From assembly GCA_002205965.3 (NCBI GenBank), contig NADL03000063.1, positions 248,001-312,000 on the forward strand: a DNA stretch of 64,000 bases, given 5' to 3'. The DNA comes from Kappaphycus alvarezii. Lineage: Eukaryota > Rhodophyta > Florideophyceae > Gigartinales > Solieriaceae. The first letter of the stretch is position 1, and every line of letters begins with the position of its first letter. Below the pieces are notes generated by a model. That model saw only the letters and a program-made list of their open reading frames with translations. It had not been told where the DNA came from and did no database searches. Both the position numbers and the translations under genes were made by a program. Positions 24,855-37,041 of this stretch are shown in pieces.

Positions 24855-25681
24855 GTGACTCTGCTGAGCCCACTACTCCATGGCAGTCCCCTTCCGGGAT
24901 CCTCCGTCTCCATTCCCCTTGCTCCCACACTCCATCCCTTACCGCCATCGTGCGCATTGTCCTCCGGGACGTGTGATCCTACACACGTCCCCCTATCGGC
25001 TGACCTCTATTTCGAAATTTCCCATACGCTATTTCATTGGCTGTTCTTCGACGCTCGACCCCTTCTATCATGCCTTCCAAACGGGCCTCCCCCAGTTTCA
25101 ATATCGGTCGATTGCATTGACCCACGCAGAGCTCGAATTTCAGGTGAAATCCGTCTCCATCCTGGGGGATGAATTCGGCTCCGCCGACTCGGTCTACGCC
25201 TTTATTTCGGACGCCTCCAATCTCCCCAATATTCAGGCCCTCCTCCCTTCTCTTCTGAAAAACACCCAGTTCCGCGCCGCTCTTTCTATTCTCTCCTTAT
25301 GTGCAGCATGCACCCCGCAACCCGCACCCCGCTTCCGATTCACCTTACATACCTCTGGATCAGACTCCTCTGTGCCCGTACCTTCATGCTGTCAAACGCT
25401 CCGATGCCCAGCCGCCGATCACGAAACTTCCGATTCTGGCCCGAGCTGGCCTCACCGCACAACAGCCGCTCGATGATACCCCCCTTTCCAATAAATTTTC
25501 GGGGTCTCTTCACCTTGCAGATCGCAGCCTTTTCGGTGGACACTCCAAACGCTTCTTTCACGTTACTGCCCTATCCGAACTTGCCGTCCGTGATCTGTCC
25601 CAGTTCCGCCGGGCCCTCGCCATCGGGGGTTCCCAGACTCCTTGTAGGGTTTTGGGTGCACAAGAGGTAATCGATGGTTGA
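24855..25681 (+). pseudogene. possible upstream ORF of LINE family B
   Basis: Overlapping frames (24880-25476 and 25301-25681) are rich in Pro/Ser/Leu, with RAALSILSLCAACTPQP and FRRALAIGG. No domain is recognised. The position before the reverse transcriptase pieces and the similar composition make this a plausible N-terminal region of the same element (inference). Between 25.7 and 26.4 kb the frames are closed and the base composition changes, so an insertion may separate it from the RT part. Confidence 0.3.
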
Positions 25682-26424
25682 ACTGATGGTTGAAGATTCA
25701 TGTGAACAGACCGGAGCTTCTGACCATGGTTTATATAGAAGAAGCATTCAACGAAGTGACAATGAATGGTAAGCAAGCAATACTAAAGTCAAAGGTATTC
25801 TATTAGAGCAGTCGTCGGGGCGTAATACCGCAAGGTTTTGAGAGTTCACCTAACATATTAAGGTGAGACTGACAGTATTGCACATCATGGCAGAGTTCCA
25901 TTGATCCACATGGCGAGATAGCACAAAGTACTTGCTGATTGGTCTTGCCTGGAAAGTATCTACGAGTATGCCAGGTATCCACAATGCTTCTTCTGATTGG
26001 CTCTGTGGTCTTGCGTGGCGTCGGTGCCAGATTACAGTACAATCGTTGCGCTGATGTCTTCTTACAGTGCTTATGTTGCACTGGTGCCTCTCTGCGGTGC
26101 TCATGCCGTTTGAGGGCTACTGACGGGGTACTACTGGGCGTATTGATACTACTCGGCATATTCGTCACACTCTTGCTCAGTCATCACTTCCACAAATCTT
26201 CCGAGATTCTACGTCTGTGCAACTGAACGAGACCTGATTCCCTTCGGCCTGCATACGCCACTTTCCAAGACCTATCCCGACAGTCCAACAACTGTTCGCT
26301 CCCTGATCTTTCCTTCTCTTAAACTTTCTACCTCGCCACCAACGTCAGCACCGACGAACTGCAGTCCCTTTGGCCTGGTCTTCGCTCAGAGATTTCTCCC
26401 CTCGAGGATGGTTCCTGCACTTAG

Positions 26425-27880
26425 ACCTTGGCTCCTGTCTTTGCCCAGTCACTCCGCAAGACCGATGCCGCCATTCTCTCAAACATCTCAGCCGTGATTG
26501 ATGCCTCCTGGGCACCTACACTAACACCGGCCCCCTCCCCCGAATCGTTCCTCAAGCGTCTCCGCTCCCCCACATGCCGAGATTCGTCATCCTCAAACTT
26601 CGACGTCCGATGGTTGGAACCTCGGTCAAACCTCCATCCCCCACCTCCTGCCCCAGTGAGCGGCCTGCACCACCCTCTCCCCGCATAAATTCTTCATACT
26701 CAAACTCTTTTGGGGTGCTCGAGCATATTCCAGTTTCTAAGGATTCCGCCAATATGAACGATGAATAATATGGACTCCAATCATTGTATTTCAATCGATA
26801 ATGCCGCCCCTTGCTCCGCCCCCAAATCCCGCTCCTTCCCCCTTGTTCCCTGCTCTCACATTTTCAAATCTTTTCTCTTCCCCTATTCCCGTTCTCCCCT
26901 ATATAACCCGCCCTGTACAGGCTGGCGCTTATGACCTTTATTATGAGGCCCTTCAACGTGTCATATCGCGACCTCCGGAAACTAACGCGCCCGTTCTTTT
27001 CTCGAGCTCCTCTCTATTCCAATACTCGTCTTCAGTCGTTGCAAGCCACAATTCCCCGCCTAACTCAACGTGAATCCTACTCAAGCCTCTCAGAACGTAT
27101 CTATATGGCAGGAGATGAATTGTTCGATGACCTTTTCATTGAATCCCTCTCTATTTTTCGTCTCAATTGGCCATCCGACAATTACACTCTGCCGCCCCTA
27201 CGTGGTCCCGGCACATGGGGGCGGCAGAAAACTGACGGCGCTCCCTCTATCAAGTTAGCCCTTCCCAGGCCAATGCCGCCCTAATACAAACGGCTGCTCC
27301 CGTCCCTATAACCTCAGACAACTTCCGTTCCCTTCATTATCCCCAACCTTCGGGCCCTTTCCCATTACCCCCCAGCCACACCTTCGTCTCCTCCTGCTAT
27401 GACCTTCTCCGTTCAGGACATTCGCCGGGCGATATACATTCTGTAATCCTCGATGGTGCCAGGTGCAGACGGCCTCTCCCCACGGCTCCTATGGGTTTTA
27501 CTCCGACCAGCGGGTGGCGCTCACTCTCAGCACAAATGTTTGTATATGCTCACAAAGTTCGTCAAGATGTGCTGTGTTGGATACCTACCGGGTTCATGCC
27601 GCCCCTTCTGTGGTGCCTGACTAACCAGCCTCCGAAATTTCAATGGATGCATTCGCCCTATTGTCTTCGCTTCATTGCTCTATCGCCTGATTGCTCTTGT
27701 CCTCGCACGCAAGGCCTCCCGCAAGCTTTTATCTTAACTATTTCTCACCAGCTTGGGGTCGGTGCCAAGAACGGCACAAATGCAATCGATAATGTGACTC
27801 GACGTCTCTCGTCCCATCCTGAATTTTCCATATCGTCCTTATGCAATCGACGCCCGTAATGCTTTTAACAATTATAGGGA
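26425..27880 (+). pseudogene. LINE family B, 5' half of reverse transcriptase domain
   Basis: In several frames the plus strand carries the early blocks of a LINE reverse transcriptase. These are QDIRRAIYIL followed by VPGADGLSPRLLWVLL (27405-27510; the family pattern is S-x-PG-x-DGL-x-P-x-LL), then GCIRPIVFASLLYRLIALVL (the RPIaig-x-x-lRRL block, about 27.65 kb). Next comes YAIDARNAFNNY at about 27.84-27.88 kb, the block holding the first catalytic aspartate before NAFN. At least three frame changes and several stops are present. The RT reading stops here and resumes at about 28.94 kb, so about 1.06 kb of foreign or unrelated DNA lies between. Confidence 0.6.
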
Positions 27881-28936
27881 TAAATCGTCTGGAGAAGAGA
27901 TACTCTGAAGCATTTACCCCAAGAAGGTGTTGAAGCGAGAAAGTGCTACCGTGGTATAGTTGAGCAAACAGAAGCAGGTGGGAAAAATCGGCAGTTGAAA
28001 GACCTACAGCAAATATAGAAGGGTCAGGTTCTACAACTGATGCTCTGTGACCAGCGTAAAAAAATGTTTCTTGGGTCTGAAGTTTCCTTTAAACTTCCTA
28101 GCTACTCGGGACTTGACTTAAATTTGTCTGCCAACTTGCTTGACATCCACAAGGGGAAGCAGTTTACTTAGCTTATATAGACATTGTGCTTAATTCTTAA
28201 GTCTCAAACAAACATACTAAGTACCACAAAACGCATTAAACGAATTTTGTTAACGAGAGAGACTAGTAGAATATATTTCCTCAACAAAACTATCTAGGTG
28301 CCATACTCATGCCCGCAACCCATCGGCTAGGGGTGGGAATTGATGTGGCCATTATAAAGGCCTTTCAGAGTCACTCTTATTATCTCTCACGGTTTTTTGT
28401 TCAAGTTGGCTGGCTGCTTTCTGCCTTACACGGTTTTCGTTTTGCCCTGTTTTAAGTACAAGTTTTAAGTCTGGGTTGACTTCTGACTGTTACCGCTAAC
28501 TCAGCTATCCATATCTAGATTTTCATCTGGTCCTCTAAGTTTATCACACACCGGAGAATGGTTTTCGTTCGAAATGGTGCGTACTTTATTGTAGGAAAAT
28601 TAACCCTGTGAATAAAAACCATGATTCAGAAAATACGCCATGAAATGCATTCAGTTACTCAATCTCTGCTTACAATTGCCATAGACAAGTCTTGGTCACA
28701 AGTCTTGGTCAACTGAGCCTTGCACCGTACAACAATCCACAGTATCACCCAGAAACTGGACGTGTACTGACATCTATTAATGACAGCGTGTCTAAAAATA
28801 AAAAATCAACCCATGAAATTGCCACACTCATCCAAATTATTAAATATCTTGTAACTTCAGATACTGCGAAAATATGCAAACTCCGTCACTGAATTCGAAT
28901 TAGTCTCTTCTAGATTTTTCTTCGCATGCAGGTTTA
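27881..28936. mobile_element. about 1.06-kb insertion splitting the LINE B reverse transcriptase
   Basis: The RT domain reads NAFNNY just before this stretch and GTGTQQVDPLDPLLFA shortly after it, so the intervening DNA is not part of the polymerase. It is AT-rich and non-coding, with no TIR or LTR ends I could define and no clear target duplication. Type unknown. Confidence 0.4.
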
Positions 28937-30760
28937 GTGCGTATCAAACAGCGTCTCATGGCTATACTTCTCTTTGATGAAGCTACTCAGTATTTCCCGA
29001 CATCGCTCGGTACGGACACCACTCCTGCGAAGGGATCTCCAACCTCCCCTTCTGTGACTTCACAAATCTGTAGCGGTACTGGAACGCAACAAGTTGATCC
29101 CCTTGACCCTCTACTCTTTGCACTTCCCCTCCACCCTCTTCTGCTGTCCTTCCAAGAGTGGTTCAGCCCACCTTTGAATTCCTGGCATGCCGATGATGGG
29201 ATCATAGTTGTCTTCCGCGGCTCTGCTTCTGATGCACTCCGTTTTCTCCTAGAGAATGGAGCAGAGTTCGGTTTTACCTCAACCCTCTCCAAAACACACG
29301 TTTTCGCCCTTTTCCTTAATATCCATGACCTTCCTCTGCTTCGCACTTTCTCCAACTCACTAGGATTAACTGTTTTCGGCTTGCCCATCGGCTGCATTAC
29401 CAACGTCGCGGAGTTCCTCGAATCACGTCAAAGGGACATTACTAGCGTCTTCTGTCGCCTGCGGGATCTCGATGACACGAAGCTAGCCTACGACCTCCAT
29501 CGATTCTGTGCTAGTGCCTGTAAGGTCATCTATCTGTTGCGAACGCCCCCCCACCCAGAATGAATCTACAACCTTGGCTGTCAGCTTCGACTGGAAGTAG
29601 CGGGAAATGTTCTCCCAGATTCACGGCCATTGCCATACTCCAGCCTGGGACCAAGCATCCCTTCCCGTCTCGAAAGGGGCCCTCGGCTTACATCACGCCA
29701 CCGATATTGTCAAAGCCGCTTACGCCGCCTCAGTTGTGGCCGCCTTCCGCACGTTTTCCGACATTCTCTGCATTTCTCATGATTTGCATCTCGAGGAACA
29801 GTCGACATCCGCCATTTCGTTGTTGGCATCACGGAATCCAGCGCTGTCTTCCGCCGCTGACGGCAGCCGCTCCTTTCGATCGCTGCTACTCCCCTGTCCC
29901 TGGTGAACGACCCCAATCTGTGATCAGTACTGAAATCCTGGGGTCAAATTTTGACCGCCTCTTCCAGTCGGGCTCGCCTGCTGTCCGTCAGTGAACCCTC
30001 TTGCTGTCCTGGTTTCTCTACCTCCCCCACCCCACGGCGGAACGTACCCTTCCTCTTCCGCTTGAATCGTTGCCGTGTCCCTTCGTCTCTATTCCGCTAT
30101 TCCTTGGTAAAACACGCTGCCCCGTCTGCTCAAGACGGTCCAACGAGGTCGCTCCGGTTCTAGACCTGCACAGCATTAACGCCCTTTCATGCAAATACGA
30201 GGACGGCCACACGCGCCGACACAACGTCCTACGCAATGCTATCCAATGCTTCTGCAGACAAGTGGGCATCTCGGCGCATGTAGAATAACCGCTCTCCTGT
30301 TGCACCTTACACATGGACCTGTACATCCCCGGTGCATACGGCCTCAACGATCCCGATATCGCTGTGGATGTCACAGTGGCGCATCCTCACGCCCAGTCAA
30401 GAGTTTCCTAGGGAGCGCGGTCCAAAGGCGCTGCCGCTACCCTCGCGGAACGTGCGAAACACTCGCATTACGGCGAGGTCTGTCGAAGCCATGATATCCT
30501 ACTCCCTGTCGGCATTGACGTCTAAGGGGCGTTAGGCCACGATACTTCCCGTTTCTTCCGCCGTCTCGCCGCCCACACCGCCTTTCGTCGCAATACCCCC
30601 TCCTGCTAGGAGTTTCACGACCTCATTACGCGATTCTCTTTCTGCGGGCAAGGTATGCATGCCCGCCAGGTCCTTACACGCCGTATTTCTGAGTAGATTT
30701 ATGCATTTCAGCCACCTCCTGCACGGAGAAGTGCATCCATCCTCAATCATTAACGAGTTT
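28937..30760 (+). pseudogene. LINE family B, 3' half: RT palm, zinc block and RLE-like domain
   Basis: An open frame at 28937-29563 carries SGTGTQQVDPLDPLLFALPL (RT block normally QQGDPLGPLLFA), WHADDGIIVV (the YxDD-type catalytic block with ADD intact) and FGLPIG. The two glycines of the QQGDPLG block are changed. Further frames carry CASACKVIYLLRTPP, then CPVCSRRS ... HSINALSCKYEDG and TRRHNVLRNAI (zinc/histidine block, about 30.12-30.24 kb). The endonuclease-like DPDIAVDVTVAHPHAQS follows at 30.34-30.40 kb. After that come ERAKHSHY and LPVGID. The order equals family A but the sequence differs widely. Frame changes make it inactive. Confidence 0.65.
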
Positions 30761-31440
30761 CCCCCCCACCTATGAACGGAATCTGTTACCGAGACACCTT
30801 CGCACGTTTCTGCCCTGGGATATTCGGCTAATCCCGAACTGTTGGGTCATTCTCGTTAGTGAGCTCACCAAAACTGCCCAGACTGAAACAAATATGAATA
30901 TTCACCCTCAGTTGCTTCTTATTTCTTTGTACCTCTTCATTTCACGAACGGTGTTAACCCGGAGTTATGCGGCAACGGCGGTGATTCCCAATGCAGCACG
31001 CCTACTGCCAGGCTTCGAACCAACCCTTTACATGACCTCGGGTTATGCCATCCACTATCTGACTACCATGTAGGGTTAAGCGGGGCTGGCGGGGTTTTCA
31101 TTGGGGGGGGAGAAAGCCGGGGTTCAATTACTGTTACAGATAAACTGGCTGATACCCAGTCAACTTGTATGGGGATTAGGTGGTTTAGGGGTTTTCTTGT
31201 GAAGGATAAATGGCATTGTGCGTGGTGTTGAGCTGGAAATTACAGAGACGAGGCCTGATTTGCGTAGCGATTGATATACCCGTCGAACGGGGGAAGTAGG
31301 GTGGTTTACTCAGTTTTTTTATTGAGAAACTCAAGGGAGAAGTGTAAATGGGGGGTTAATTTACTGTGGTAGGGAGAAGTGGGGTTGGTTTACTGCGGGT
31401 AGTTGAAAGAGTGGGAGTCCTGTGAATTTGCATTCAAACC
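30761..31440. other. spacer between LINE copies
   Basis: No coding pattern. 31.08-31.40 kb is G/T-rich on the plus strand with a GGGGGGGG run at 31106. A TTCGAA box near 31015 resembles half of a tRNA T-arm on the minus strand but no cloverleaf forms. Confidence 0.35.
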
Positions 31441-31499
31441 ATGATTGAGGATCTAATGTACAATACGAACAACGGAGCATTTCCAACATCCAAGTGGCT

Positions 31500-33310
31500 G
31501 GTAGCTCAGTTAACAAGCAAGCCGCGTTCGAGGTGACCATCAACGCGGCGTGTCACTCTCTGCCAATGGTACGCCGATGACGGCACGATCGTCGGGAACC
31601 TTGGCGCCATCCGTCAGGCGCTCAGGCTCCTTGCCCGAGATGGTCCACGGTTGGCTTCCATGTCAACCCACGTAAGACACGATATATTGGCCTCACGTCA
31701 TGCCCGGATCGAGCAGCCCTCTTAGCGGAATTCCCTCTCGCAGAATGCTCGCGGGACGGCTTTCCGCTCTAGGGGCCCCCATTGGAACAAAGACGTTCAC
31801 GGAGAGTTTTCTCCGGTCCAAGATGCTCAGTGCCGCCGCACCCTGGACCGCCTCCTGCTGGTCCGCGACGCCCGCGCCCGGTTCCACATGCACCGGATCT
31901 GTGCCTCTGCATGCCTCCTATCGCATGCATTCAAGCTCTCAGATCCGCGCTTAGCGAGTCCGCCGCAGAAGAATTTGATGATCTCAACGGTCATCATATG
32001 AAAAGTTACACGGCATCGCACTCACGGACCGAGCCTGGGACCAAGTCTGCCTCCCCCCACCTCGGAGGCCAGGGCTTCGAAAGCATCGCCTCGTGCCTCC
32101 ACGGCGCTGCCGCCGCCAGCATCATTGATGCTGCGCCCGCACGGCAGCGAACTTCCGCATACGCCACGCCGCGTGCTTGTGCACTAGCTTCTGGCCGCTC
32201 CGCGGCGACCGGTCCTTCCTCCTCCGTCAGGCTGGGCCTTCTCTCCGCCGTTTCGCCCTCTCCATCCCGGGATAGTCGACCTTTCCACCCTTGACCCTCC
32301 AACTCTAGCTGCTTCACCCACCAACACTCTAACCCTTCTCAAACGGGTGCAGCAAGAGGCGCGGGCAAGAGTACATTGGCACGACGACTCCTGGGCGAAT
32401 GCCCCAAACCCGACCCATAGCGACGCCGACATTCGACATCGCATCCGTGGCTTAGCGTTCCGCCGCAGCCCCGCTGCGGCGTTTCTCTTCGCTCACCCAC
32501 GGCAGCTACGAAGGTCCACCACACACTGGCAGACCATGCTCCGCCGTCACCTCGGACTGCCAGTGTATGATGACTCCATGCCCCTCAACTGCCACCACTG
32601 TGACCACCCCTTGGACACCCTCGGGGATCACGCCGCCGACCTCTGCTGCCCTGGTTTCGGCCGTCGTCACCGCCATAACTCGCTCTGTAATGCGATTGCG
32701 CACACGTTACCCGCGCCGCGGGTCTGGATACTCGGCACGAGGTTCCGTTCCTCGTCCCGGGCACTGAGCTCCGGCCCGCCGATATCCTTGTACAACCCCC
32801 CCAACCCGGAAGGCACAACGTTGCGCCCCATTGCTGTGACATCACTGTCGTCTCACCGTTCAAGGCCGCAGTTCGCACCAAGGCGACCCAGGTTGCCGGG
32901 CGCTGCTGAACTGGCGGCCCGCGACAAGGTTACAACCTGGAACGCAACATCGCCCGACGCCTCCCCGCTCCCTCAACTGGCCCATCTTCTGCGCCTTACA
33001 CGCCGAACTTCACGTTTCGACCTCTGGCGTTTGATTCCCTGGGTGCCCCTTCCCCTGGTACTATTGCATTTATCGAGGAGTTAGTTCCGCGGATCGCGTC
33101 CAAGTGTCACTCGACACTGGTGTTATCCGCCGCCGTATCTACCAGCGACTGAGTTGCACCCTCTGGCCATCCATTGCTCAAGCTATCCTGTCCCGAGTCC
33201 CGATGCGCATGGACGACTAGGTACATCCGGTCAGATCTTAAGCGTATAGTCAGGACGTTCGCAGTCCGCAGTAGATACTGAATGCATTAAAGTTCTCAAG
33301 GAAAATGGCC
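31500..33310 (+). pseudogene. longest family A LINE copy: RT palm to 3' tail
   Basis: In shifting frames the plus strand encodes WYADDGTIVGNL (RT catalytic block) near 31565, a GFHVNP-type block, LGAPIGTKTFTESFL near 31780, and RARFHMHRICASACLL near 31880. Next are HLGGQGFESI near 32060, RIRGLAFRRSPAAAFLFA near 32445, and CHHCDHPLDTLGDHAADLCC with GFGRRHRHNSLC (a full C-x2-C zinc block, 32590-32690). The endonuclease-like strands follow. The tail GTAGATACTGAATGCATTAA lies at 33272-33291. It is the most complete family A copy here and the template for recognising the others. Many single-base frame changes; no functional polyprotein. Its 5' end is lost before about 31.5 kb. Confidence 0.7.
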
Positions 33311-34006
33311 CTCACCGTGGCTTGTGCACACTACGTTAATGCCGAGCGGCATCTCTCAAATATTATAAATAAACGACAACTTGGTCTACTGAGACTACCG
33401 TGTAGTAAAAGGTAAATTCTTCATTCAAAAATTCCATAGAAGTGTGGATACAGCAATTTGAACTGGAATCAGCTCTAAAACATGCCTGGGTGGAACTAGC
33501 AGAACTAAAGCAAAGCAAGAAAATCATTGTGAAATTCGCTATGTACTGTACAGTACATGCAGTACTGTATGTATGCCTCCACGGCATGGTACTGTACGGT
33601 ATGCGTTGTACTATACTGTGCTGTAATGTAAAATTTTGTGCCAAGTACAGTACTGTGCTGTAAATACAACGGATTGTGCGCCAATCAGGTGGGGATAATG
33701 TGCTCTACAGTACGAGGTTTGTTTTACTGTAGAGTACAGTAGTACAGAAGAAGGAACATTACAGTTGAGGGCGCAGCAATCCCGATTCAACCCTAGGTCA
33801 CTGGTCGACGTCGGCGACGTTTGCTGAGACCGGTAGATCCAAACACGCCCATTTTTTTGCAGTGCTCCACACAGACCACTATCGAGGAAACCTTCTTTTC
33901 CGCAACCCGTTCCCCTGATTTGTAGAACCTCCATCCCCGAACCCAAACTTCCTCAATTCGGGCACGCAGCACATCACCGGGTTGGCGTTTCTAGCCTTGA
34001 CTCATT
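33311..34006. other. eS6 upstream region with TACAGTAC cluster
   Basis: 33541-33750 is dense in GTACTGTA/TACAGTAC units, including GTACTGTACAGTACATGCAG. 33.75-34.0 kb is the region directly before the eS6 start codon and should contain its promoter and 5' leader; no TATA box is obvious. Confidence 0.4.
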
Positions 34007-35035
34007 ATGAAGGTAAGGAACGACAGCTAATTCCTTCTCGCCAGCCAAAACTCCCACGGCGGGGAAGTCTCTCAATGTGCCATTAATGTCCCTTGCGGAG
34101 CGATAAGGTTAACAAAGCATGGACATACTGGCTTTGGCTCTTTCCTCTGCAGTTCTCGTTACCGGCCTGCATGAAATCGATTTCCCTCTACCGTACATGC
34201 GCCCACAACCGGGCATCGAGCGCAAACGTGCGTACCGTGGTCTTTACTAACTGACTGTCATTTCCTCATCTCTATCTTGATTCCTCTCCTCCGCTCGCGT
34301 CGCAGCTGAATCTCGCGGATCCGCAAACCGGAGCCCAAAAGCTCATCGACATTGACGATGAGAAGCGATTGCAACATCTGTACGACATGCGTCTTGCGCA
34401 GGAGGTCAGCGGCGAGGATCTCGGCGACGAGTACAAGGGGTACATCTTTCGCATTATGGGTGGCCAAGACAAGCAGGGCTTTGCAATGAAGCAGGGGGTC
34501 CTCACCCCGAACCGCGTCCGCCTTCTCATGGACAAGAACACCCCCGGGTGCAGAGGCTATGGCATGCGCAAGGGTGAGCGCAAGCGCAAGAGTGTCCGCG
34601 GCTGCATCATTTCCCACGAAATTTCCATCTTGAATTTGCTCGTTGTGAAGAATGGCGACGCTGACATTCCAGGTTTGACTGATAAGACCATTCCGCGTCG
34701 ACTCGGGCCAAAGCGTGCCTCTAAGATTCGCAAGCTGTTCAACTTGACTGAGGAAGATGATGTCCGCAAGTATGTTATTCGTCGTGAAATTCCTTTGAAA
34801 GAGGGTGCCAAGGAGGGTGCTAAGCCGCGCTCCAAGGCCCGAAGATTCAGCGTTTGGTTACGCCTCAGGTTTGCAGCGTAAGCGTAGGAGGTACGCCAAG
34901 AAATTGGCCTCTATTGCTGCTTCTCGTGCTGCTGCGGCCGAGTATGAGAAACTCCTGGCTCAGCGCAACGCAGAGGCCCGTGAGAGTCGTAGGACTTCTA
35001 TGTCTAAGCGTCGGTCAGCCAGGGCTGAGAGCTGA
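34007..35035 (+). CDS. RPS6: 40S ribosomal protein S6 (eS6), two exons, two frame breaks
   Basis: eS6 is a structural protein of the small cytosolic ribosomal subunit and a TOR/S6-kinase target. Exon 1 is only ATG-AAG (34007-34012), then GTAAGG. Exon 2 starts at 34306 after CGCAG and continues [19 protein letters not shown], matching the usual MKLN-x-(S/A) start. Family blocks follow: [52 protein letters not shown] and [17 protein letters not shown]. Near 34843 the reading moves frame inside a C run (family pattern [11 protein letters not shown]; one C short). Near 34869 it moves again at a T run. It then continues [15 protein letters not shown] to the stop at 35033-35035. The C-terminus ([13 protein letters not shown]) is short, with few of the serines phosphorylated in animals. 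Both breaks look like one-base losses in homopolymers, so sequence error is likelier than gene death. Confidence 0.9.
34013..34305 (+). other. spliceosomal intron of the eS6 gene
   Basis: 293-nt intron with donor GTAAGG immediately after the second codon and acceptor CGCAG before LNLADP. It is supported by protein homology: the MK of all eS6 proteins is found only upstream and the rest only downstream. It is the only intron I can place confidently in the window. Confidence 0.85.
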
Positions 35036-37041
35036 GTAAAGCTATTACGAGGTGGTTCGAAATGACTTATTGCGATAGTGTGTAGTGTTCTCTTAAAATG
35101 GGTATTGGACTGGTGGAAGTTTCTGCGGAGCTTGCGTTCCCACGAAAGCAGAGCTAAAGTTATTCCAGTTAAAGAGCACTAACGCAATGGCAGAGGAGTG
35201 TGGGATGGCATTCCAGACAATCAATTCGGGAAATTCCTTTTCTGTACCCGTCTGCTTCGCAGAATGGGCTCTGGATGAGCAGATTCTGACACGCATATGT
35301 GACTCAGATTACTCTTGTCGCATGAAAGCAACTTATTCGTGATCATATACACAAGGATGGCCCTAGGAAGTTCCAGCTCAGCCTATTGGTGTCAGTGACT
35401 TCACAAGTCTACAGCGGCTTCATGAGGAGAGCTAAGCAGCCTAGCGTCCTAACGTCAGTAAGTAGGACTTCACCGGGTGATTGGTTTCTGGGCGGACAGT
35501 TGATACTAGATTGCCTAAAAGGTAGGGAGGGCCTTAACCTTAAATTGTCTCCTTCCGAACAGGGTTGCCTGGAGGGGAGGGATATGCATTTGAGAAAATG
35601 TTGAGGACACTGTGTTCACAATTGCACATGTGGTAAGCAGCTGCGGGTTCATTTTAATAGCGCAGTTGTTACAGATAAGTGATGGAAGATGGGTGTCACA
35701 GGTGCATTTTGCTCCGTGGGACTGGTCAAATTATGGACATGACTACCATCATGGGGAAGAATCCTGGGAAGCGCAGACATCTGTCTAAAAGATAACTACA
35801 GCTATTGCTAGAAAGACTCTAGTCAACGGAAACGGTCTAGCAATCGTGATGAGCGCTTGAAGCTTCAAGGCGCCGTGGGATCTATATACAACCGCCCCGT
35901 TCATGGGGCGTCACATTAATGACTGCATTGGCAGCTGCGAGAGTCACAGAACCTCTCCTGAACGAACTGCAGCTGCATTATCTTCCTCGTAGCTCGCTCT
36001 TGACACGTCCACACTTCCGCAGCCATCCGTAAGCCCCCACACTGGTGAAAGGTAGCTGTACATCCAGGTCAATTGGTTAAAATCTTCAAAGGTTGAGGAT
36101 GTGATGACGATTTGTAACCTATTGCGAGTCATTGATGGTGACGGCCAATGAATCATGGCGTCCGGAATATGCTGCTTAGAATCGTCGCCTGTCCCTATCA
36201 TCGCAAGCCTGTTGGTCGCGCAGGTCTGTCTCTCTCGGTGGTATAAAGGTAAGGATGAAAGTTAAGCTCTAGGAGAAGCAAGAATGCGCACACGGTTTCC
36301 TTGCCTCTGGCACGACCAGTTGCTACCAAGGCCATATTAGAGTCGCGAGGCGTCGGCCGATGGGGTTTGATACACCTCTGCACATACAAAGTGCCCTCTT
36401 GAGACAGTTGGAGCGGATACAGCTTTTGTAGGTACATTTGGTACCAAACACCAAACAAAGTCAGTTGCGGCCTGTGGTGGCGAACCAACTGCACCGCACT
36501 TAGAGGCAATTTTTTCAACTTATTGAGCAAGACTGCAGAGTTTACCTGCACTTGCACTGATGTTCTTGGCTTTACGACTAGCTCTGGGGGCAGGATCTTC
36601 ACTTAACCTGCTGGATATATCGTCTATCTCTTCCCACGCGTTATCACTCGTCTCTCAAGCCATTGCAGTCCTGACGAATGCGCTTAGCTAGTACTTTATA
36701 TTACCTTCTCTGCCCCATGACCAGCCCTGGCCCTTTCACATTCGTGAAGCGATGGCTTAGCTCTACTACCGTAGGACCGAATCTCACGAGGGTGCATTAC
36801 TGGGCGGCGCTTTGGACTTGTCAGGCAGCACAGCATTACCAACCGGCGGTTGGAATTGAAACGCGAACTGCTCACTGTTAGGACAGGTAGAATAATACCG
36901 GCTTCCGCGTGCGTTGCTTGGAAACATGTTTCCCGATGAGAGCATACTGGTTTGTGCAAGTAGGGAACAGTACAGAACTCTGTTGTAGGAACCTCAAACT
37001 TCAGTTAAATCCATCCAAAAACGAACCAAGACAGTCCCATC
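35036..37041. other. 2-kb intergenic stretch, nothing recognised
   Basis: Between eS6 and the end of the RHD3-like gene. Several frames of 60-134 codons exist on both strands but show no family pattern and no supporting context. No RNA gene seen. Confidence 0.4.

Noticed and set aside
30995..31075. Possible minus-strand tRNA (GGTTCGAAGCC-like box)
   Set aside because: The T-stem does not pair and no acceptor or anticodon stem could be built around it.
31490..31545. Possible tRNA (TGGTAGCTCAGTTAAC A-box-like stretch followed by GTTCGAGG)
   Set aside because: The two boxes are too close for a tRNA body and the arms do not pair; part of the LINE copy.
36198..36602. 134-codon minus-strand ORF
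   Set aside because: No family pattern, no supporting neighbours; composition is that of the surrounding non-coding DNA.
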